DNA of 64,000 nt from Dactylonectria macrodidyma (GCA_020744425.1 JAGMUV010000013.1:434001-498000); one strand, 5' to 3'; shown: positions 21,900 through 33,998, counted from the stretch's first letter. The notes: a model not told the origin generated them from the letters alone. Numbers and translations are program-made.

Positions 21900-23120
21900 T
21901 CAACTAACTATTTGGCGGGCGGTACAAGACAGACGAGAAAGAAAAAGAAGAAAGGAGAGAGAGAATGCGAAGCTGCAGCTGGCTCTGCATGAGAAACATG
22001 CAGGAAGAGAAGGGTGTGGATGGGATGGGTGTGGTAGGCATGCAGACATGTTACATGCAGGCCCCGAAAGTCACGACGCGGAGCAAACTGCCAAGTCCCC
22101 GGCAGCAGAGCGAGCAGGGATAGCGGCAACCTCGTGGGGGATGGGGGAAGAAGTTTGGGGCACGTATACGCAGTGTACGGAGCAGCAGCGCCGTACGTGT
22201 ATGGTTTTGTGACGTATCAACTCCAACTTGTTACATGGCTCGAGTGGCATGGCGTGTCGGTTCCAGGGCCATTTCTTCCATACCCTGTGCGAGATGCAGG
22301 GGGGGTCGGGTATCATGCAGCAATCATGCAGGTGGTCTAGTGGTGTAATTACGCACTCCCCGCCACGGCAAAGAAATGAGTCAATTGTTTAGCACCAAAC
22401 TTGGAGTAGTGTCAAGGCTATGTGTGTCCCCATACGCGGGTTTCTAGACAAAGCAAAAAGAACAGCACAGCTAGCGTAGTATTGTTGTCTCATCGTTTTT
22501 CTTACCCGAAAACAACCCCTGGACATTAAGACTCGGAAGCCTCGGGCAATAGCACATGCAACACCAGAGCCTGGGTGGTAAGACGCGATCACTTAGTAGG
22601 CATGTAGTGTTGGGCTGCAGACAAGGGTCAACCGTTACCGAACCAACTACAGCTCCGAGTTCATATGCAGAATGCTTGCTGGTGGCTTGCTGCAGGATGT
22701 TCGCTTGGGTGTCATGAACGGCGACCCGACCAGGGCTCAAACATTCCCAAACGCAAAAAATCCTTCTTTCGCACCCTGGACTTCCCACGGCTTCAGAAGA
22801 AAAAAAAAGGTTTGCTGTTCTTATTTCCCGGTTACGAGTCTCCCTAAGAACCAACCGCCTTGGTTTCGCACGGGAATCCCAGATACCCGGGAGGGTGGCG
22901 TTGTTCCCAGAAAGCCAATACGTCCGTCGAACGGGCGTTCGGAGTTTTCTTTTACTACATTGGGAAGAACGAGGCGCAAAGCATGAAATAATAAACCCCA
23001 TTCCACCGTTCTCTTCCCCCATTCTCTTTCTGTGTGTGTGCCGGTTTCGTGCAGTGCCGTGAACAGCTTGCAGTCGCTTCTTCTTGAACCCGGACCCAAC
23101 AGAAATCTGTTCCCAGAACC
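21900..23120. other. Divergent promoter region between permease and receptor genes
   Basis: About 1.2 kb between the divergently transcribed permease and Pth11-like genes. It should contain both promoters. A 233-codon antisense frame (22471-23172) crosses it but looks non-coding. A short GTGTGTGTG run precedes the receptor start. Confidence 0.45.
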
Positions 23121-24520
23121 ATGGACTCGGAATCATCGGACGATGGCTCGCTTCGGTTCTCGCCGGTGACATTCAACGACCATGCTGGGCAGCTATGGAT
23201 CGTCACCATCTTGTCGCTGATCTACAGCGCGCTTGTGGCGACGGCAAGGGCCTACATCAAGTACCAGATGTTCGGGTTCGACGACATCTTGATTGCTTGC
23301 GCTACGGTAAGGCAGCGGCTCTGACTCGGATCGAGACTCGACATTGAAACTGACTCGAGTGGCTTTTACCCAAATGTAGGTCTTGCAATTAGCTCAATCG
23401 ATCGCCGTCTTTGTTGGCTTGACACATGGCCTCGGCAAGTTCAACTCTATTACGCCACCCGAACAATGGGCGGCTTCTTCTAAAGTGAGCCTTCTTCGCC
23501 CAAGGCCACTCCTTCCACCAGCTAACACATTCAACTCCCAGTCCACTCTCGCGTCCATTATTCTCTGCCTTTTGTCTCTGAGCCTCGCAAAATGCTCCGT
23601 CCTCGCCCTCATCCTACGCATCATCGGCTCCAAGACAGGAAGGAGTAGACCGATCTGCATTGGACTGATAGCCCTCAGTGCGGTATGGGGCGTGGGATCT
23701 TGCGTGGCTTTCTTGGTCAACTGCCGCGGCGATACATTGCTGACGGTGGATAACGTCAAGCAGTGTCCAAATCAGGTACGGAGAAAGCAACTCTTAGAGC
23801 TCATCATCAGACGACTAATCACATACTGGCTTCCAGGAAACACGTTGGGCTGTCATCACGTCCATCGACATCATCACCGAGGTCCTTGCCTGGGCCCTCA
23901 TTGTACAACTTTCATGGACCGTCAGCATGTCCTTCACCCGCAAGTGTCAGGTTGCCATGGCCTTTTCGTTCCGCATCCCGCTCATCGCCCTCTCGGCCGT
24001 CCATCTGGCGTACCTGCACAAATACCCACACTCCGACGAGCCTCAATTTTCTGTTACAAACAGTCTACTCCTCCAACAGGCCATGATTTCCTGGTCCCTC
24101 ATCTCCGCCACCGTACCGAACCTAAAGAACTTTTTGAAATCCTTCTCCATCGGCATGGGCTTCCCGCTTGCCTTCGACCTCACCATGTACGGATCGAGCA
24201 ACGCGTATGCACTACAGTCAATGGAGAACAGCCGTTCCAGGGCAACAACTTCGTCTGCAGCAAGGGCCGGAGCCGGAGCATCGACATCGGTCTCGATGCA
24301 TGATCGCTCTGAGAGCGAGCCCCGTCGACCGCACAACTGGCGGCCGGACCAGGTCTCGACACAAACTACTGTGGCACATCGCTACGGCAACAACAGCCGG
24401 GACAATTTGTCAGAAGAAGAGGAAGTGTCCCGGACAGGCAGTCAGGAATTAATCATCAACAAGGAGGTGGCGTGGAATGTCACGTATGAGGGAAACCACC
24501 AGCAACCAACGAACCGCTGA
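23121..24520 (+). CDS. Pth11-like seven-helix receptor (fungal rhodopsin-like domain)
   Basis: Four exons: 23121-23306, 23380-23484, 23542-23775 and 23837-24520, for 402 residues. Seven hydrophobic segments span about residues 24-285, followed by a polar, serine- and glutamate-rich cytosolic tail of about 110 residues. The family hallmark FGFDDILIA (the conserved aspartate pair before helix 2) and the conserved cysteines in the extracellular loop (near NCRGD and KQCPNQ) are visible. No CFEM domain precedes the helices. Such proteins are thought to sense surface or chemical cues at the plasma membrane. All joins are phase 0 with ordinary 57-73 nt introns. Function of this member is unknown. 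Confidence 0.88.
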
Positions 24521-25356
24521 GTGCTAGGTTGACGCTGGTTCGTGGATTGGAAAATGCACTGAGATGAGAACGGGTCAAGATGGGTAATCGGGACGAAAAA
24601 AAAAGTACATGGGTTCATAGACTTTTCCATTTTCCACCTTCCTCTAGAGGGGGGTTAAACGAAGGCATTATTGGGAAGTTTTGTAGCAGTGCATGGGGCC
24701 ATCTGCAGGTCTAACAGCCAACAAAACCCTACGGGCCTTGCAGGTTACAGGGTCCGAATTCCACAACCCGGGTGAGCAGCCGGATCAGCAAGGATATTTT
24801 GTTCCCCGGCCCAATCGGACCGTGATACGACGTCTGATGAGATCCCTGAAGCCCAGGGGTTGAGCTACGCCACGCCTAGACCATTGTTGGATCGGACGCA
24901 GGCCTGTTCGATCCCGAAGGTTAGTCTGGCCTTTTTACCAAGGTCCAATGGACCCTTGCCAGTCTTCAATTGACGGTGGATCCATTTCCCAGAATCTGAT
25001 GATTGCTATTGACATGGGATGCCTCCGGGTTTCCTCTTTCCCCACGACGCGGTTTTAGTTCGATTTCAATTCCGATGGGCAAGGTTACGATATTGATATC
25101 TGCAGGTATTGGCTTCGAGGCTTACGCAAATCCGGACATTATTCCGACACACGAGGGATTAGTTCAACAACCATGCATGACGACGACAGTCTAACCATTA
25201 GAGCAACCGTTGGAAAAAGCAAAGTCCCCTGAAACGTGCATGATTATTGCAGAAGGATTCATCGCTAGCAACAAGACGCTTCCCAGCACCACCATTCGAC
25301 CGTCCATCTTTGCCACAATCAAACTGCCACACAACGCATTGCAACAGAAGAAAAAC
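24521..25356. other. Intergenic region with a second tRNA-like A-box match
   Basis: No gene supported. On the minus strand around 24880-24800, GGCGTAGCTCAACC fits most of the A-box consensus, followed about 47 nt later by GGTCCGATTGG, a weak B-box-like string. It shares TGGCGTAGC with the fragment near 7420. No full tRNA folds. Confidence 0.3.
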
Positions 25357-26118
25357 ATGTCTGACATTGTACTGCGCGACGCGCGCTACTCCGAGCTCCC
25401 CGAGATTGCCCACGTCATGGCGACGGCCTTCTGGGAGGACAACTTGTTTGGCGAGCTTATCCACCCGCACCGCAACGAGCACCCCGCCGACGTAGACCTG
25501 TACTGGCTGCGGCGCGCGCGAGTCAACTTTTGGGATTATCGATGGAAATGGCTCGTCGCTGTGGCAAAGGATGAGAGTGGTCGTGAGGTTATCGCTGGGA
25601 TTGCGCAGTGGGCACGGTTGGGAGACGGTGGCAAGAAACTCGAGTGTTATTACTTGGATCCGCGTAAGTATACTTCATTCCCTCTAAAGCTGTTCATCGA
25701 AACCAATCCCATCGACGCAGGAAACCTTCTCATGCCTCTATCTTCCGTCGCCATGAAAGTTCAAGCATGGGCCCGACCAAACCGTGCAAGCACCCCCGAG
25801 ACAGAAGACATCATAGAGCGGACATATCCGTACTTTGACAAGATTTGGACAGGCAAGCGTGCCGAGTCATGGTATCTCGAAGCATTAGCGGTGCGGCCGG
25901 ACTTCCAAGGGAAGAGCGTAGGCCGGAAGCTCGTGCAATGGGGGCTCGACCAGGCTCAGGCCGAGGGTATTTGCGCGTCGGTGGTGAGCGCCCTGGGCAA
26001 GGACGAGTTTTACACCAAGTGCGGGTTCGATGAGCAGTACGGTAGTGCGAAGCAGGGACCTTTGGCTGACGTTGAAGGTGCGAATATGTTTTGGAAATGG
26101 CCCAAGGCGAGCTCTTGA
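25357..26118 (+). CDS. GNAT-family N-acetyltransferase
   Basis: Two exons, 25357-25663 and 25721-26118, for 234 residues. The 57-nt intron (GTAAGT donor, GACGCAG acceptor) is a multiple of three and contains no stop, so the unspliced frame is also open; splicing restores DPRNLLMPLSS, a far more family-like sequence. The acetyl-CoA binding motif A is LEALAVRPDFQGKSVGRKL, near residues 165-183 after splicing, followed by the beta-bulge region and DEFYTKCGFDE. The start at 25357 matches the family N terminus (MSDIVLRDARYSELPEI). The enzyme transfers acetyl from acetyl-CoA to an amine; the substrate is unknown. An upstream in-frame extension of 49 codons is judged to be leader. Confidence 0.87.
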   Translation: MSDIVLRDARYSELPEIAHVMATAFWEDNLFGELIHPHRNEHPADVDLYWLRRARVNFWDYRWKWLVAVAKDESGREVIAGIAQWARLGDGGKKLECYYLDPRKYTSFPLKLFIETNPIDAGNLLMPLSSVAMKVQAWARPNRASTPETEDIIERTYPYFDKIWTGKRAESWYLEALAVRPDFQGKSVGRKLVQWGLDQAQAEGICASVVSALGKDEFYTKCGFDEQYGSAKQGPLADVEGANMFWKWPKASS

Positions 26119-27479
26119 CCTCAGGGGGGCTGGTAATGTTACCTACGTAATACCATCACTCTCCAATATCGCGGGATTGAATGATAATAGCCATTAATTC
26201 CCAAGTCTTTCTGACTCTTATCAATTCCCCGCTACGTTGATCATCGCCATGGGTCGAAAAATCAATTCGCTTGTGGGATGAATGGAAATAATAACGAGAA
26301 TATCCGTCTTAACAATCCGTGACGGGTCGGACAGCCTCGATGGAGCACGGCCTAACTTACGCTCGTGATCTGATATACATGTACGGCATGCAGGAACCGC
26401 TAATCATGTGCGTGTCGTCGGTTGAACAAGGCTGGAAGCCAATGTGCTACAGTACAAAAGGGGGCAGCACTTCTCCCCATCTCGACTGCTTGGTGACAGG
26501 CCATGTGTCACTGGGGAACAACGTGGTGAAGTCAAATAGTTGGTGGTGAGCTATTGAACCACTTGCATCAACTGATTACAGACATAATGAAATTTATGCA
26601 TTTCTAGTTATGATTTCACTTTGAAGTTATTCGTCACCCTACTGGCTTGTTGCTACAGGGTAGGTCGTGTCGGTGATCGCTGACTTTGGAACGCTTTGAT
26701 CTTTGGCGATGCAAACATGGGTTGCCTTGGCCTGTTAGTTTTTTTTAGTTCCTTCTATGCTTCTACAGACCATGTATGAGAAATATTGGCCCAACGTAAG
26801 GCTAAAGGTTGTGTGGAAGATGATACCGCCTCACTTAGATATGATGTCACCCCAACTTCGTCGCAAATTCAACGGCCTTCCGAAAATGTTCACTCGTGCC
26901 AATACGGCACCCTTCCATTCTTACCTTTTTTCACATAGCAGTCCAAAAATATCCCGCTGTAATATTTATTCTACTTCACGGTTTTTTTCTGGCGGAATCG
27001 TGGCCTCCGCCTGTTGTTATGCTGAGTATGACCCTCGATCTGCGTGACATGGGTGCTCGATTAGGCATGGTCTTCTCGATAGCCTCAATAGCGTGTTGAT
27101 TAGTACACTCAAATGGACCCACGAGAGAACATTGACTTGCAATTTTCTTAGGGATGCTGATTTGTAGATTTCCGATAGCAATGGTCTTCTTCTGAAGCCC
27201 TGACTAGAAATTGATGATGGAAGTCTGCCATAACGCGACGCTGTAGCATTTTGGCACCTAATATGGACACAAGCTGAGCCATTCTCCAGGGAAGGCAGGA
27301 CATGAAGCTTCTGTTTTCAGCTGAGCGATGTGTCGAGCTATTGAATTTGGACTCGGCCAATGATTCCATCCAACGCCCCTCCACTACGATGCCAGCCGCT
27401 TCTTAATTCAGATAGGCTGAAAACTAGCATTGATGCTTATCTCTTTTCTTAACATAACCCGAAATACAGATTCGGAGCG
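26119..27479. other. Intergenic region
   Basis: About 1.36 kb with only short frames and no recognisable motif. Nothing was found besides the presumed promoter of the HET gene. Confidence 0.45.
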
Positions 27480-29979
27480 ATGGGGTCGCAACGTGAGCGC
27501 GATATAATGGAGAGGGTGCTTGCATTGATAGATGAGGGGAATTTTGAAGAGTCCGGGAGATTGATGAGAGAAGCGGGCATTGGCCAATATGTGAGCGTCT
27601 AGCCTGATCGTTTTGAGTTTATACCAGCCCTCTGACTCAATTCTTGTTCTAGAACGACGAAGAATTCGAAGTCACTGATGAAGTAGTTGAGTCGGAAGTG
27701 GAGAGACTGCAGACAGAGCTCACCAGCGACCCAGCATGGATCGCAGCTTCACGTCAGACCAAGTGCCACACATGCTGGAATCTCGACGCCCGCGGCCACC
27801 CACAAGCCGAAACACAGCGGTCAGGCCGCCGGATCATCTCATCGGTCGAGTATCAGCTTCTGAGGACGCCTATCGTGCGAGTTGTCTGGCAGACCGAGGC
27901 CTGCGGCTACTGCGATCTGATCTTCCGCGCCACGAATAAGGTGTTGTCTAGGGACCAGCGACACAGGCACGCGTGGCCGCAGTATCTGCAGTCCGTCACG
28001 CTCGTCGAGGGCCAGCCTGTCTTGCTCACTGTGTCATCGCCGGCTGAGCCGGGAAAGACCGACATACTCGGCATTGAACTGTTTACGGATCCGAACGATG
28101 TTGAGACGCAAAGGTTGTTACCGGCTGTTGGATCGGCGAGTCCGGTTGCCGCAGATGCTGGTTCAGATGCCTGCTTTGACTTCATCAAGCTTTGTCTAAA
28201 GGAATGTACCGAGACGCACACGGACTGCCAGCAACGATCTTCCCCGCTTCCGAAGAGAATTCTGGTACTAGAGGAGGATTCAAAGGGCGGCAAACAAAGG
28301 TCCATGCCATCTGTCCGGTTATATCATCCGAAGCCATCGGAGAAACACCTGTATGTAGCTCTCAGCCACTGCTGGGGCCCCGACAAGACGGCCAAGGTGA
28401 GGCTCAAATTGCAACAAAACAACGTCGCCGAGTTCCAGCAACATATCCCGTGGGACAAGATGCCGGAGACGTTCAAGGACGGCATCCTCGCCACATGGCG
28501 CCTGGGCGTCCGCCACATCTGGATCGACTCGCTCTGCATCATCCAAGACGACACGGCCGACTGGGAGGTTGAAGCGGCCAAGATGGGCGCCTACTATCAC
28601 AACGCCTACCTGACGATCGCCGCTGCCTCGTCCCCCTGTGGCGATGAGCGGTTCCTCACATCGCGACCAGGTCTGAACGAAGCTGAGGAAATCAAGTACT
28701 ACGGCCCGCAGAAGGTGTCGCTTGCTTCGCGCATGGCTCGCAGCATGGGGTCTCGAAGGGGTACTGTGTACGCTAGACGCACGAACAGGGTAGCGAATGA
28801 TGACAGGTCGGCTGTTGCGGGCTGGTCTAGGATCGAAACGAGTGCGATAATGGGGCCTTTGTCGACGAGAGCGTGGACTCTGCAGGAACGCGTTTTGTCC
28901 GCGAGGATTGCGCATTTTACCGAGGAGGGTGTGATCTGGGAGTGCAAGCAGGTCACGAAGAGTGAGGACCGCATGTCGCGACCACCTGGGCCTCTTAGCA
29001 AGTGGTCGCAGTTTGCAGCAGTGAGGAGCATCTCAGATGAAAATGGTATATATCTCATACAATCCAGGAGACACGAAGAGGGATCAACACTAATGCTGTA
29101 CTGACAGAAGCCAAAATAATGCGCCAGAGACTCCAAACATCGTGGAGAAAGCTCATGACTGAGTACGCCCAGCGCGGCATCACCAAACGCAAAGACATCA
29201 TGCCAGCCATCTCTAGTATCGCCGCCCACATGCACAGCTACATCGGCGCCCCGTATCTCGCGGGTCTATGGAAGGACCGCTTCATCGAAGACCTGTGTTG
29301 GAGACCGTCGGCCAGCATTGGCGAGAACGTGCCGCCGCTCTCCCCGGAGCAGGTGAATCTCAATATGCCGAGCTGGAGCTGGATGGCCGTGGCTCATGCT
29401 GTTAGCTACGCCGTCATCGACACGCCTGGAGTTTTTGTATCACATTGTAGCCTAGTCGGCGGTGACTTCATACCCGCCAGTTCCAGCAGCGCCTTTGCGA
29501 AGCTGGCAGACAGCCGCGAGGTGGTACTTGAAGGCCGCATGCTAGCCATGCATCTGCTCTTCCACGGCCACCACAAACGGGCCGACGCAAAGTCAGCAAG
29601 CATCCGCTTAGACACATATGACAAGTCATACTCGAGCGACGTGCTGTACGACGCACCGCTGGTAGCCACCGAAGCCGTGCTGGCCTCTGGTGAGTGTATC
29701 AAGACGGTCCGCAAGGCTCGTGAGGGCGAGGAGCTCGCGTGGTTCAAGGACAGCGTCGTGTACTGCCTAGACGTAGGCCGCTTTATGCCCGGTGGACAAC
29801 CCTTTGCCCTCAGCGGCGTCGATCACCACTTCGTCATGCTGCTGGTTCCCTCGTTAACGACGCCTGGTGCGTACGAGAGGATCGGCATGGCGTCTAATGA
29901 CTTTGGGTCTGGATACAAGGGCAAAACACGGCGGGATGTTTGGGGCGATCTTCCAGTTGAGCGTATTGCTCTCGTATAG
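27480..29979 (+). CDS. HET-domain protein (heterokaryon-incompatibility type)
   Basis: Three exons: 27480-27590, 27653-29045 and 29108-29979, for 791 residues. The HET domain occupies roughly residues 270-440. It shows all three conserved blocks: YVALSHCWG, then HIWIDSLCIIQDD, then the YHNAYLTIAAAS segment, and the later TRAWTLQERVLSARIAHF motif. The N terminus begins with a short helical region (MGSQRERDIMERVLALID) and a CHTCWN cysteine pair near residue 76. The 540-odd residues outside the core are typical of the family and carry no other domain I recognise. HET proteins trigger cell death or signal non-self recognition in fungi; the partner of this one is not evident. It converges on the SnoaL-like gene with 158 bp between stops. 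Confidence 0.93.
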
Positions 29980-30137
29980 AGCGGGATCATGCCTATTGAG
30001 CTTGGTCTTGTTGCCAGTTTCTAGTATCTTTGGAACCACGTCCCGTTATATGACAAGGGAGCATGACTTTGCTGCAGTTGAGCCAATAATAAACCATTGG
30101 CTAATACTTGACACCAGTATTGCTCAGCTAGAGAAAC

Positions 30138-30992
30138 TTAATTCCTCTCAAACCACCATCCGCGAGGCGTATCATCCGGGGGATCTAAGCACGCCTCATA
30201 CGCGAATAGATCCAGCGCCGACCACACCTTCGCAATCTTGCCGTCTTGAAGCTCGTAAAACACCCACTCAGAAAACTCGACGTCTCTTCCAGTGGGTTGT
30301 AACCCTCGGAACTCCTTGACTGGGCGTCCCGTCAGCAGTATCTTGGCCGCCACCTGCTGCGCCTTGTTGTCAACGACCAGCTTGGCCACGTTGAAGTTCA
30401 AGCCTTTTATCTCCTCAAAGCTCGACTCGATGAAGCCGCGGTACTCGTCAAGGGATAAATCCCGGCTGTTGTGGATAATTCGTGGCTGGCAGTACTTGGG
30501 GAAGCGCTCTGCCATTGTCTGCGTGTTGATAACGTTGATGTATTGCCGATACATAGCGTCGAGGTCAACGTCATTCGCCTGGTGGCTGACCTGGTCCGTG
30601 ATAGATGCACCCGTGGGACCACTCTTGAGTGCCTCAAGAATCCTCCGGTCTTTAAAGAGGGTGTACTCTTCAAACTTTCCGTTTTCGAGTTTGCATAGGG
30701 CAAATTCCACAAACTCCGTGCTCGGTCCATTCGGAATGCTGCCTTTGTGATGAACAATCGCCGCAACTTGTCCTGCCGCTTCGTTGACGACGAGCGTGTG
30801 AATTTCTGCCGTGGCATCTGGAAAGGCCCCGGTTAGAAGCTGGAGCTCATCTAGGAACAAGCTGTCTTCCACGGTTTCGCGTTCGTGAAGCAGTCCATTG
30901 CCAATTTTGGCGCAGATGGCATCCCAATCTCGACGATTCAATGCGTCTATGTAATCGCGGAAAAGAGTACCCGGATCTTTAGATTGCGACAT
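30138..30992 (-). CDS. Double SnoaL-like (NTF2-fold) protein
   Basis: Single exon, 284 residues from the ATG at 30992. Two related NTF2-like modules are visible. Each has an initial helix (LFRDYIDALNRRDWDAI and MYRQYINVINTQTMAE), a FLDELQLLTGAFPDA or FIESSFEEIKGLNFNV helix-strand unit, an AAIVHHKGS or AAKILLTGRP strand, and a FVEFALCKLENGKFEEY or FSEWVFYELQDGKIAKV terminal strand. Single SnoaL domains are polyketide cyclases, isomerases or binding proteins; tandem versions occur in fungi but their role is not known. The frame is open further upstream, but those residues lack family character. Confidence 0.8.
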   Translation of the reverse strand: MSQSKDPGTLFRDYIDALNRRDWDAICAKIGNGLLHERETVEDSLFLDELQLLTGAFPDATAEIHTLVVNEAAGQVAAIVHHKGSIPNGPSTEFVEFALCKLENGKFEEYTLFKDRRILEALKSGPTGASITDQVSHQANDVDLDAMYRQYINVINTQTMAERFPKYCQPRIIHNSRDLSLDEYRGFIESSFEEIKGLNFNVAKLVVDNKAQQVAAKILLTGRPVKEFRGLQPTGRDVEFSEWVFYELQDGKIAKVWSALDLFAYEACLDPPDDTPRGWWFERN

Positions 30993-31949
30993 TGCGAGAG
31001 TTGGTTCTTTCTGGATCGATCCTAGTCGAAAACAAAATGTTGTTGTCATGTAGCGGTTCGTCTGTCTCGACGAAATGTTCTCCTCTTTGCTTATGCCTTG
31101 TGCTACCAAGATGATACGACTATGACGTGAATGAAAACCCCGCACGCGGATTTTCATTGTTGCGGTAAATGAAACGTCAATACCAATCAAGAGAAGGCAG
31201 TTCGGGATTGGGTAATCTCGCCGAACTCCAGGTCGCGTGAGTGAGCTCTCGGGTTGCACAAGGCTGTTCTGTTATTAGACGTGACTCGTTGTTATTGTAG
31301 CAAAGAGACACAGTTGAGTGGGAGATGGCGGCTCGTGGTCTGCTGAATTTGATCTTTATAGAATACGTCAAGCCTCATCGTATTTCGTAGGATCGATTTT
31401 CATCCCAGTAGAGCATCGCTCGATTTTTCTCTACTGCACGAGTAGAAGCTACTTTAAGAGACTGTTGAAGTGCCTTCTTGGCAGGCCATTTGTCATCGGT
31501 AATGACAATGCCCTGCTTATTTCGCGTATGTCGTTTGGCGCTTGTGGTTGAGACTGTTCGCCATGGCGGGTTATGATGATGTAGAGGAAGAAGCAGGGGC
31601 CTCCGTAGAACAGATTCTTGTGCTCATTTTCACATCAGCCACTGCCTCTCTTCTAGAATAGGGATGTGATGTGTCGGACCAATCATTTCGAAATGCACGA
31701 AAGCACTTCTGCTTCCTCCACGGCCAAGTTACGATGGGATTTGGGCGCTTGGCTCCAGTACGCACTCCGGCCAATCTCCAATGCTGGGCGAGCTAGGCAT
31801 ATATTCAGACACTGATAGTGGCCTATGAAAAAGGCCGTCGCAAATCTGAAGGAACAAAAGTTACCAAGAGCAATGTATTCAAAGTGAATGGCCAATGTTA
31901 TGAATGCTTTCTTTCAGAGTTTAAGATGGCCGTTCTAAAGTAAGGTGTG
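30993..31949. other. Intergenic region
   Basis: No gene seen. It should hold the promoter of the SnoaL-like gene and the 3' flank of the next minus-strand gene. Confidence 0.4.
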
Positions 31950-32617
31950 CTATGGAAAATTAAGTCTCCCATCTTTGTCGAGCCTCTTGACTAAAAATTG
32001 TGCAGTCTTCATGATGCGAAATGGAATCATCTCATCTCTCACTGCTTGTTCAATTTGAGCAACGGACATCGCACGAAGTTGGTCCTTGTCCCACGGTACC
32101 CAGCCTGTGGTGATTCCCTCCTCCTCGATATCAATCTTGTACACCTTGCCATCTTCCAGGCATTCCGCATTGAGCCACCTCCAAACCCTTGGAATTTGAC
32201 CAAGCTTCTCGAAAAGCTCCTCCGCGCTCAGTTCACCTCGGGAATACTGTTCTTCAATCACAAAAGCCGATTTATCATCACCCCCCTCTTGCCGCGCTAT
32301 ACCCGTAGTGATGGTGTGTTTCTGCCTGGGGTAGAGCGTTATGTAGTGCTTCAGGTCTCGCGGATTTACGACCTGGCACACATGGAGTCGGGACCGGCCT
32401 GCGTTACTGCCTGTGTCAATATCGATGAATGATAAGCCCCCTTCAAGCATTTCTGCACCGTTGAGTAGATTGCAGTTACGACTGCAGAACGAAACTGGCC
32501 CGGAATGGTCGAGTGTCAAGGAGATGGTGATAATCGAGTTTTCGCGGTGGCTGACAAGTCCAAGACTGAAGATGAAACGGAAATCTCAACATCGATTGAG
32601 GGGATTTTAGAGGCCAT
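31950..32617 (-). pseudogene. Conserved-looking gene with a probable frameshift
   Basis: An ATG at 32617 opens a frame (MASKIPSIDVEISVSSS...) that stops at 32516, while a second frame, open from just upstream of 32519 to the stop at 31950, continues with SIITISLTLDHSGPVSF and about 170 further residues. The two frames read like consecutive parts of one beta-rich protein, and neither has a splice pair that joins them. Either a one-base indel has broken the gene or the assembly has an error there. The longer part has no ATG until 32450. I do not recognise the product; it has no membrane segment. Confidence 0.4.
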
Positions 32618-33348
32618 AGCAGAGGGGATCGCAGTGAAACGGACGAAGTCCGCAGAGTAGGGAGAACGATGCACAGTAGGAAAAGTAACAGAGGAAATCA
32701 ACGACTAAAATGGGCGGGGTTCCTACAGTGTACACCCCTCTTGCGTAGTTTTCTTATAGAAGGTATGCTCAATGTTACCTAATTCCCAACATCGCATTGG
32801 GCCACGCAAGGTGTGGAAACAACTATAGATAACGGATGCCTAACAATAGTGATCTATTTTTGTGTCTGTAGTGCATCGACTATTGGCTCATAGTAGTGGT
32901 ACATGATGGACAAACGTCGTATTTCGCAAGTATTAGATCTCATATTATCAAGCCCATGACTGGGGGCTCTGGGCTATGACTCGATCCGCATCGATGATCA
33001 AAGAAAAACGGTCATGTGTTTGTGTGCCTGTTGGTGCCTGTCTTGGTTGTTGGTTTAGGACTCTAATGCAACAAACGGATGCTGTTTCACAAAAAGACCA
33101 TGCACCTCAGTGCCCAAAACAGTAGGGGCATCCAGAAATAGTATCATTACCAAAGATCAAGCACCTTGCTATATCAATTATCCCTCAGAGACTTTGGCGA
33201 TGTCATTGCGCTTCTACTCACTCCTCGCTCGCTGAGTGGGCTGGATAGCTAGTCTGCCCTGATATGGCTGTGCTACTAATGCTCGCGGGTGACTACTAGT
33301 GAGTGAGCTGCCAATTCTAACTTTATTTTATTTTGACACATACTGCCA
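32618..33348. other. Intergenic region
   Basis: About 730 bp, no gene seen. Confidence 0.4.
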
Positions 33349-33998
33349 TTGGCGGCTTCTCAGAACGCCAGTTGCATCCTGATCATCACGAAGCCAGTGC
33401 ACCCCAACATCAAACCAACGGGAAGTGACCTCCTCCGACACACCAAGTTGATCAACGAAGAATATGAAAATTTCCCCAACAAATGTGTCGATAAGACTAT
33501 TGGAGCGTTCACAGTGACACCGGAGGACGGAAATTCAGCGCTTTTACGAATCTGCGACCTTGGATAGGCCCAACCATTGATCTCAGAGCTTGACTGCGAC
33601 AGGGTCGGCGACAATGTCAACGCCCTCGTGAACACATTGCCTGCTCTTATTGTTCATGAGTTGACGTGAGTCACCTTGCGGGCGCTAATGTTGCCCTGTG
33701 AACATAACTCGAGCTAATTCTCCCGTGTAGTCACTGGAGACAAATTGGCGAGCCGGTAATAGGTGCCCAAATCATTGATCATTGCCCGGCTGGCTATGGC
33801 CCGTTGAACTGCCGGAAGATTGTAGGCACAAGTATTACCCCAGTCATGAATGCCGATTCATACGCCTGGTTTGCCAACGAATACTACTGGTCCATCAGCT
33901 GCAAGAAGGAGTACAAGGATCCGACAACCAACCGGAACTATGGTCTCTGCCCTGTAGATGAGGATGCTACTGGTGGTGCCAGGTGTACTGTCCAGTAA
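33349..33998 (+). pseudogene. Relic of a secreted HExxH zinc metalloprotease
   Basis: Reading in one frame from about 33340 gives a protein-like sequence interrupted by TAG at 33565-33567 (after LLRICDLG). It continues to VHELT, where a GTGAGT...GTGTAG intron (about 33666-33730) joins it to HWRQIGEP, restoring the zinc motif HELTH. The last exon ends with NADSYAWFANEYYW and two cysteines, a pattern seen in fungal deuterolysin/lysine-endopeptidase-like metalloproteases. There is no start ATG or signal peptide; the 5' end stops at TGA 33334. Loss of the first exon plus the internal stop argue for a pseudogene rather than a sequencing error. Confidence 0.6.

Noticed and set aside
20863..22212. 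449-codon plus-strand frame
   Set aside because: It is antisense to the permease exons, crosses its introns, and has a biased arginine/glutamate-rich composition with no motif; a shadow of the real gene.
22471..23172. 233-codon minus-strand frame with an ATG
   Set aside because: Overlaps the receptor 5' end on the other strand, is rich in arginine and cysteine, and shows no domain or splice logic; it covers a promoter region.
28319..28915. 198-codon minus-strand frame
   Set aside because: Antisense shadow of the HET domain.
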